Shown here: positions 58,214 through 64,000 of the stretch, in pieces
How positions within the stretch are numbered: position 1 is the stretch's first letter
How the letters are laid out: every line of letters begins with the position of its first letter
Assembly (NCBI GenBank): GCA_963678675.1
Contig: OY783198.1
Span: forward strand, 19,330,684 to 19,394,683
Reading direction: 5' to 3'
DNA: 64,000 bases
Source of the DNA: Xiphydria camelus
Lineage: Eukaryota; Arthropoda; Insecta; Hymenoptera; Xiphydriidae
Translations under genes and position numbers: made by a program
Notes under the pieces: generated by a model
Told to the model about the DNA's origin: nothing
The model's database searches: none
Seen by the model: the letters and a program-made list of their open reading frames with translations, nothing else

Positions 58214-58518
58214 CAAGTCAGAGTCGTCGTAAGAGAGAATCTGAGTTGGAAGCACAGAGTGGTATTCAGGACAACTTGCGATATATTGGAAGACAAGATA
58301 ATTATCAGTCATCGATTCTATGTATATATAAAAATGCAAGCTATAGAATGATAGATTGCAGTTATAACCTTTGTTATTGCAGTTTTTTGCTGCACACAGT
58401 CCTTGATTTTTTTTAATCAATTGTTGCTCTTCTCACAGAAATATGCAATCCGCAAACTAACGTTACCGCTACCACTGGAGAACCGAACACCACGAAATCC
58501 CGATAACAAGTGACGCCT

Positions 58519-58620
58519 ATGGGTACCAATCAAAACATGGCCGTTTTCGGCTGCGCCGACTGGATGCGCCTGCTACCCCCCTCCACCACAAGATTCCCTT
58601 CTCTATATAGTTATTCTCTG
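58519..58620 (+). promoter_or_regulatory. Inverted second copy of the transposase promoter
   Basis: GTACCAATCAAAACATGGCC at 58524 and CTTCTCTATATAGTTATTCT near 58599-58618 match the minus-strand promoter, with a ~10-bp longer spacer. It points rightwards towards the transposon end, where only a 67-codon frame (58510-58713) lies, with no recognisable product. Confidence 0.5.
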
Positions 58621-58739
58621 ACTGTATCGTTATCACTTGCTAAAAATTGTTACACAGCCGTAGCACATCTTACTAGTGCCTCAACTTCTGACGAAAACTA
58701 TCTTGGAGTGTAAAAACTGTAAAAACGGGTATTTTCACT

Positions 58740-58763
58740 GGATATTGTCACTTTTCACTCCAA
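58740..58763. repeat. Subterminal copy of the TIR core, right side
   Basis: GGATATTGTCACTTTTCACT followed by CCAA, in the same orientation as the right terminus and about 150 bp inside it. A partial CTTGGAGTG lies just upstream at 58702-58710. Confidence 0.85.
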
Positions 58764-58886
58764 AGGGGTTTTTCAACGTGAATTTTTGGCATGAAGGAGT
58801 GGAATTTTTTAAAAACTAATATGCTCACGTGATAGAGCGTGACGAGTAGTATCTGAAACCAAACGTAACTCATTTTCGCCAAAAAT

Positions 58887-58917
58887 GGATATTGTCACTT
58901 TTCACTCCAAGCCCCTC
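58887..58917. repeat. Terminal inverted repeat, right (31 bp)
   Basis: Ends CACTCCAAGCCCCTC and matches 55552-55582 without mismatch. Confidence 0.95.
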
Positions 58918-58921
58918 ATTT
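58918..58921. other. Target-site duplication ATTT, right
   Basis: ATTT directly after the terminal GCCCCTC, matching 55548-55551. Confidence 0.85.
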
Positions 58922-59057
58922 CTCGACGCGAACCTGCACTCTCGCTCCCTTTTCTCTGAGATTCTGAATTCGACGGGGATTTTGGAAGTGCTTTTTTGAG
59001 CATCGTGTGTACAATGAGAACAAAAAATGGTACAATATATTATATTAAATCGGCGTT

Positions 59058-59348
59058 TACAGGGAAAAAAGGAAGTTTGCAGTTATAACAAAACTGGGTT
59101 TTGCTGAGAACTTTTTGTTGTCACGACGAAAGTATTATTTGCGGCAGCAAAATATACATCAAATAATAGCAAACGTAACTGCAATCGCAGTGAACATTGT
59201 TCGGTAAAAATATTTACCATCCCGACAAATATTTTTACTATTATTCGACGTGTCTTTTGTCGCCACAAGTAATATTTATATCACGACTGCAAAATATTCT
59301 CAGCGAAACCCAGTTTTGCTGAAACCGCATAATCATTTTTTCCGTGCA
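59058..59348. mobile_element. MITE family B, copy 4
   Basis: TACAGGGAAAAAAGGAAGTT to CGCATAATCATTTTTTCCGT plus GCA. Mirrored AGTATTATTTGCGGCAGC against TCGCCACAAGTAATATTT. Full length. Confidence 0.87.
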
Positions 59349-61998
59349 GCGGTGGGGAAATGTAGAATTATTTTCTTCGACCAGATAATACAATTGGTTA
59401 TAATAACGATTAACGGCTATTCGAAGGAAACAAGCTGTAGTCCATTCGAGTCAATTATTAGTCCAAGTTATCAGATCTGCATTCCCCGACACGTAACCGC
59501 CGATTTAGTTAAATCTACTGTATTTTTTCCTCATTGATAAATGTCGAATTTGAGTTCTTAGAGCTTCTCTTGATATACAGAGTGGCATCCAAAACCCGAA
59601 TCGTTAACTCCAAATTCGTTCGGATGCGAGTATCTGCATATTTGAAAGAAGCTCGACTTAAACGAGTTTCCTTCCAATTTCCCCGATCAAAAACGAGCGC
59701 CGCATCTGCAATTCCCTCGGGTCGAACGACTCGTAACTCTTTTTCTTCCAAATTCCGCCTGTCGAAAACTCCTCCCCGGACTTAAAGAGTCGTAGGTACC
59801 TTAATCCGAGGTCCCGCGAGAAGAAGCGGTTAATAAAGCAGCGAGTTATGATTGGCACCGCCGGCTAACTCGATTAACCTGTCGGATAATTAATTTATTC
59901 AAGATCCAACGGCTCGATAAGCGCCCCGGGGAGAGGAGAGCGCGCGATGATCGACTTGCAAAACCCCGCCACCCACTCGACCGCTCGTTTCGGCCGGCGC
60001 GCTACACGACAGCCTCGTCACGATACATCGTCGCGGCGAATCTATCGGAGAGCCCGACTGTCGCTCGTTAATCGCCCCCGCTCGTCGCGCCTCGCGTGTG
60101 TTGCCAATTTACCGCGGGGGAGTGAAGACGTCGCCGCATTCCTTCCACCGCGGTGCACACCGGACACGATTTCCGTACGGCTACCACCACTCGATAGAGA
60201 CGCGGGTCGATCTCGCCGATCCTATCGCGACGGAGTGGCGCGGCACGAGCGCTCTCGAGCGGGACGCGCGTTTTTGCGAAGACGGTCAATCAATACGATT
60301 CAGTTTGGCCAGTTAGGGAGGCGACTCCGGGGGATTTCCCCGGCCAGTAAGGGGCTTAGGATAAGGAGTTAGAAAAACCGTGTTGGCCGCCTGTTAGGAC
60401 AAATTGGGGCGGCCCCGCGGCCTCCCCGACTAACCTATCTAACCCCGTAGGTCCATCGACGACCCGTGACCCGATCTATCGACTCTCCGCGACCCCTCCC
60501 GAGCTACTATACCTATTTCCGTTCTTTCTCCGTCGCTCGCGCTCTCGCACTTCTTATCTCCGCCGTCTCGGGGACACCTCTAATGGCCGGATTATCTCTC
60601 CCGTCGCTTTTTCGCCACGCGGTCACCCAATAAGGGTAACAAACTGTCCGAGCCGCGAAGGTTCGTCCCGTGGTTTCTCGGCCCCCGTGCGCTTCGACTC
60701 CACGTATAGTAGCGGTGGGCCAACCTGGCACAAAGTAGTTACTTTCGCGCTGCCCCGCGTCTTCGTGGATGGAGCGGAACACGCGCGAGGGGTCGCCGTG
60801 TTTCGCGCGAGCTTGACCGCGGGGATCTCACCCTCCTCCGTGCAAATGAGTCCCGTGTAGACGCGAGAGAGAAGCTGTAGCAGCTGCACGCACGCGCGCG
60901 CGCGCGCGCGCGGTAGGCGAACAATTCGTTCCGATACAAATTACAATGTATGTAGAAGGTCTTCCAGCTATCATCGAACCATCGTTCCGTCCGAGCACGC
61001 GTTATTAGATACGTACAAGAGAGGTGTACAGCGCGCGGGCATCTGACAAGCGCTCGGTGGAGACCCGGGATGTCTGATCGATGATTTTGTTAAACGGGCG
61101 CCCGGCTACCTGCCGCGGCGAGATCTCATCTCGTGGGAGGCTGATGATGATTTCGAAAAGTCCGTATGGCGCGCCGTTCGGTTTTTCTCCGCGTCGGAGT
61201 CCTCGCCTTCGATCGGTCAAGGTACTTGACTGGATGAAGCAGTAAAAGTTGCTGTTTTTTTTTCCGTGTACCAATTGACGATGTCGAATATCCGCGAATT
61301 TCCGCGCGACCCTTCCAGGATCGAGATGCCTCGGATAAGCGCGGAGCGAGACGCGGGGAGGAAGAGCGAGCGAAAAAGCGAGTTCCAGACAAATGGCAGA
61401 GATGGATCTATCTCTACGCCGTGGCGAGGCGTTCGTCCGAGAATACCTCCGAGGCGAAATTATCCGACGACTGCACTACTGGATAAGAGTTATTGATTTA
61501 TCGATCGGTTCATCGAATGATTAAGAGGGCCCGTTGATTAATAGTCGACGTATGCGCCGAGAGATAAACTGACGTACGACCGTCGCTCTCGCTCGTCCTC
61601 GCTTCTCCCGATTCGCCTCCTCCTCGTCCCGGTTCCGTGCGCATCGGGATAGCCCGGCATCGTGTAAGTTATTTGTAGGAAAGGCGAACCTCTAACGACC
61701 GTGCCTCGCGAAACGATCGATGTTTATTCTTCCCCCTTGAGCTAAATTCTCTTGATAAGGAAGAGAAAAATATCGACGTCCTTTTCTGTCTGGCTTTGAG
61801 TGGAAAATATGACGTTATGGTGTGGACAGAAATGCTTACGGAAGGTACAATGAATTTTATCTACGTTTCGTACGAGGGGCTCGGAATCGAAGTGGATTAA
61901 GATTAAGATTTGCCAAACTCAACTGAACTAAAACGGGCCAAATGACAGATAACTTCGTTATATTCTATATATTATCTGTCGAATGTTAATTTTTAACT
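59349..61998. other. GC-rich stretch with no supportable gene
   Basis: CG run at 60892-60912. Compositional frames at 59947-60372 and minus 60513-60889. AT-rich from 61780, with a small stem GACAGATAA..TTATCTGTC at 61943-61981. Confidence 0.4.
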
Positions 61999-63515
61999 CC
62001 CTTTAAAGGGCACCTTTCAACTCTAGAAACTCTTAAAATAGCTCATAGGAATTTTTCAGGTGATAGTCAGGATACACCGATTCAGCATGTGAAAATCGCT
62101 CAATCAGTATTCAATCCTGATTGGTTAATATTTAATGTCATTCATTGAATTCTCACTGAGCAATTACATCTGCTAGACTAGTATGCCTTGAATAAAATTT
62201 AATAATCGTGTTCATCGATGTCAGTTGAGGATTAAAAAGTATAATCTGGATTTTACTGGAATTACGTAAATTATATAGAAATACAGAGTACTTCACTCGC
62301 CATGGAAAAATTTTATTCCTGCTCCGGATTTCGGTGAAACTCAGCCTATGATCTTTGGGGTGATTTTCGAGGCGCTTAAACGACTCGCCGGGTATAATAT
62401 ATAAAGACATAATAAATATAATATATTATACCCGGCGAGTCGTTTAAGCGCCTCGAAAACCACGAGGCACCAACCCCTGGTGGAACATAGGCCGCTCGCC
62501 CTATGGATGAGTTTCGCTCACCGCGAGAATCTGCTGTGGCATGATTCGGCTCGCCTCGCCATCACTCGTCTCATATCGGCTCGCAACGAGGTAAGCGATA
62601 CCGAAGCGAGGCAGGTGACGTCACAGGTGTCTCGCGGCGAGCGTGGCGACGGTACGGGGTGAGCCAGCCCGGGCGGCCGCGCAGGCAAGCGCCCTATGCT
62701 CCACCAGGAGTTGGTGCCTCATGGTTTTCGAGGCGCTTAAACGACTCGCCGGGTATAATATATTATATTTATATTATGTCTTTATATATTATACCCGGCG
62801 AGTCGTTTAAGCGCCTCGAAAATCACCCCAAAGATCATAGGCTAAGTTTCACCGAAATCCGGAGCAGGAATAAAATTTTTCCATAGCGAGTGAAGTACTC
62901 TGTATTTTTATATAATTTGCGTAATTCCAGTAAAATCTAAATTATACTTTTTCATTCTTACTGACGTCGTACAATTTGTATAATGTTGACGATCGTTTGA
63001 ATTACGATCTCAGGGATTCCACGACGCCAATCGAAGGTTAAGCTCCTCGTTGTCGTGCGCTCGATTTCTTTAATATTTCCTGAAAATAAAAAAATCGAAA
63101 ATACGCCATATTTCTCACGTGTTCCAAAATAACTCTACGTGGATAACAGCTATGACGCTGAAAAAAAAATTTTCTTCGATTCAGTGAATTAATAAAAGCT
63201 GCTACCGCGACCGAATTTACTGTAAGTACACAAATCATTCTATTTCTGCTGGAAATATTATCGCCTGTCAAATTTTGCTAGCCATCATGGATGGTAATAG
63301 GCATCGCCTACAATTTTCTTAATCTAATAATACATTTTTTAGACGATCTGAAATAAAAAAAACCCGCGTTCTAGCGCCCTTGTAATAGTTAGATACGATT
63401 AATTTTTAAATTAATTTCGACGCATATAAATAAACAGGGAAAGAGATATTTCGGGACTACTGATTTATGTCAGTTTTGCCAACATACGATAATGCTAAAA
63501 GATGCCCCTTAAAGG
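61999..63515. mobile_element. Dispersed repeat P, copy 2, carrying a palindromic insertion
   Basis: Left CCCTTTAAAGGGCACCTTTC and right TAAAAGATGCCCCTTAAAGG form imperfect ~22-bp inverted ends. It matches 31140-31905 on both sides of a ~870-bp insertion (about 62200-63066). Left matches: GAATTCTCACTGAGCAATTA and CTAGACTAGTATGCC. Right matches: TCGAAAATACGCCATATTTC, GCCTGTCAAATTTTGCTAGC and ACAGGGAAAGAGATATTTCG. Non-coding. Confidence 0.75.
62219..62966. repeat. Large palindrome, ~280-bp arms, each with its own hairpin
   Basis: The left arm 62219-62501 is mirrored by 62684-62966. Examples: AAAGTATAATCTGGATTTTA against TAAAATCTAAATTATACTTT, and AATTTTATTCCTGCTCCGGA against TCCGGAGCAGGAATAAAATT. 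Mismatches are few (roughly 5-10%). The ~180-bp loop is GC-rich. Each arm contains a 96-100-bp hairpin (62364-62459, 62724-62822) built on TTTTCGAGGCGCTTAAACGA, then CTCGCCGGGTATAATATA. That word therefore occurs four times in alternating orientation. Overlapping frames are non-coding shadows. Confidence 0.92.
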
Positions 63516-64000
63516 AATCAATGAAATAAATCATCGAACGTAAGTTATAGCGGATAAGACCATAGAATACATGGCTTTCTCAAGCAAACTCTCGCAGTCC
63601 TGTGTGTATCGAGCATAATTCATTTCTCCCGGTCTACATAGATCCGCGTATCTACGCGAGACTCGCAGTCTCTCAATGAAATACCCGAGCGACGCGACGC
63701 CCCGGCTCCGGGGCCGACGAAACGCTTCATCGAGCACGTGTTCCATTAAGGAAGACGCGTTTCTGCAGCGCGTCGTTCCCGTAATAAATCGACAAGAGCG
63801 GTTTCACGGGGATGACGTGGCGAGCGAGCCGCGCCTCGTACCATCTCGTCTCGCTTTACCGGTGGTCAGGCCCCCGAGGTTATTCGCGGCCCCGGCGTTG
63901 ATCCTCTAACGCACCGTGAGTCGAGATTTCCATTCCCGCAGATGTGCCAAAGCTCGAAGGTCGCGTCCATTAACGTGCGAGAGAGTCATCGTCGAGTCGC
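63516..64000. other. CpG-rich stretch with no supportable gene
   Basis: Overlapping short frames on both strands. No repeat recognised before the window edge. Confidence 0.4.

Larger units (their letters stand above)
55552..58917 (-). mobile_element. Intact autonomous DNA transposon, Sola-like, 3,366 bp
   Basis: Seen: the first 31 bases (GAGGGGCTTGGAGTGAAAAG, then TGACAATATCC) return as an exact inverted repeat at 58887-58917, and ATTT flanks both sides (55548-55551, 58918-58921). Inside lies one leftward three-exon gene with an unbroken 609-codon frame, a TATA promoter upstream of it and an AATAAA downstream. A copy of the ~25-bp TIR core (GGATATTGTCACTTTTCACT, then CCAA) lies in inverted orientation near the left end (55759-55785), and another lies near the right end (58740-58763). 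Known: Sola superfamily elements make 4-bp duplications. Inferred: this is a Sola-like or closely related DDE element. With perfect ends and an open frame it is probably recently active. Base composition is AT-richer than the host flanks. Confidence 0.92.

Noticed and set aside
58139..58420. Minus-strand frame with C-AAKN-C near its start, briefly considered as a THAP zinc finger or an extra transposase exon
   Set aside because: The downstream C-x2-H pair and the usual Trp/Pro positions are absent, and it runs through the promoter block. No splice link to the transposase ATG is evident.
62153..62886. Two near-identical 75-85-codon frames on opposite strands
   Set aside because: They are the two arms of the palindrome read in mirror image, not a duplicated gene.

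Overview
The window looks like insect nuclear DNA, most likely from a hymenopteran such as an ant. This is inferred from CpG-rich, non-coding GC blocks with GA/CG microsatellites, alternating with AT-rich islands. Nearly every AT-rich island is a short inverted-repeat (MITE-type) transposable element. No host protein-coding gene, rRNA or tRNA could be supported in 64 kb, so this is probably intergenic or deep-intron DNA. The species call is an impression from composition and repeat style, not a match to a database.

The only convincing gene belongs to a 3,366-bp DNA transposon at 55552-58917. It has perfect 31-bp terminal inverted repeats, a 4-bp ATTT target duplication and a leftward gene. 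Two short introns (93 and 80 bp) join three exons into an uninterrupted reading frame of 609 codons. The frame carries a DDE-type core (D297, D380, D425/E432) of the kind seen in uncharacterised insect transposases, and the 4-bp duplication suggests Sola or a relative. A TATA promoter faces the gene, and a diverged inverted copy of that promoter faces the other way. The element looks structurally complete.

The rest is a nested repeat landscape. I use local labels A-V. At least ten MITE families with unrelated interiors end in the same motif, CAC(T/G/C)G(A/G)GA-A-rich, usually next to TA. Family A has seven copies, B four, C six, D four, F six and G three; the others have one or two. Many are nested: B in A (21615-21884), D in G (26246-26511), E in D (32751-33011), C in D (37674-37913), E in H (40993-41241), and a 2.8-kb unclassified element in A (296-3111).

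Several larger palindromic structures stand out. Three tandem hairpins lie inside the 2.8-kb element (1813-2688). A tandem array of ~320-bp palindromic units is bounded by terminal inverted repeats (18925-20217). A palindrome with ~280-bp arms (62219-62966), each arm holding its own hairpin, is inserted in repeat P. Further inverted repeats lie at 5270-5676, 7900-8114, 16745-17262 and 51103-51352. The GC-rich stretches between elements hold open frames rich in Arg, Ser and Pro, but nothing that resembles a conserved protein.
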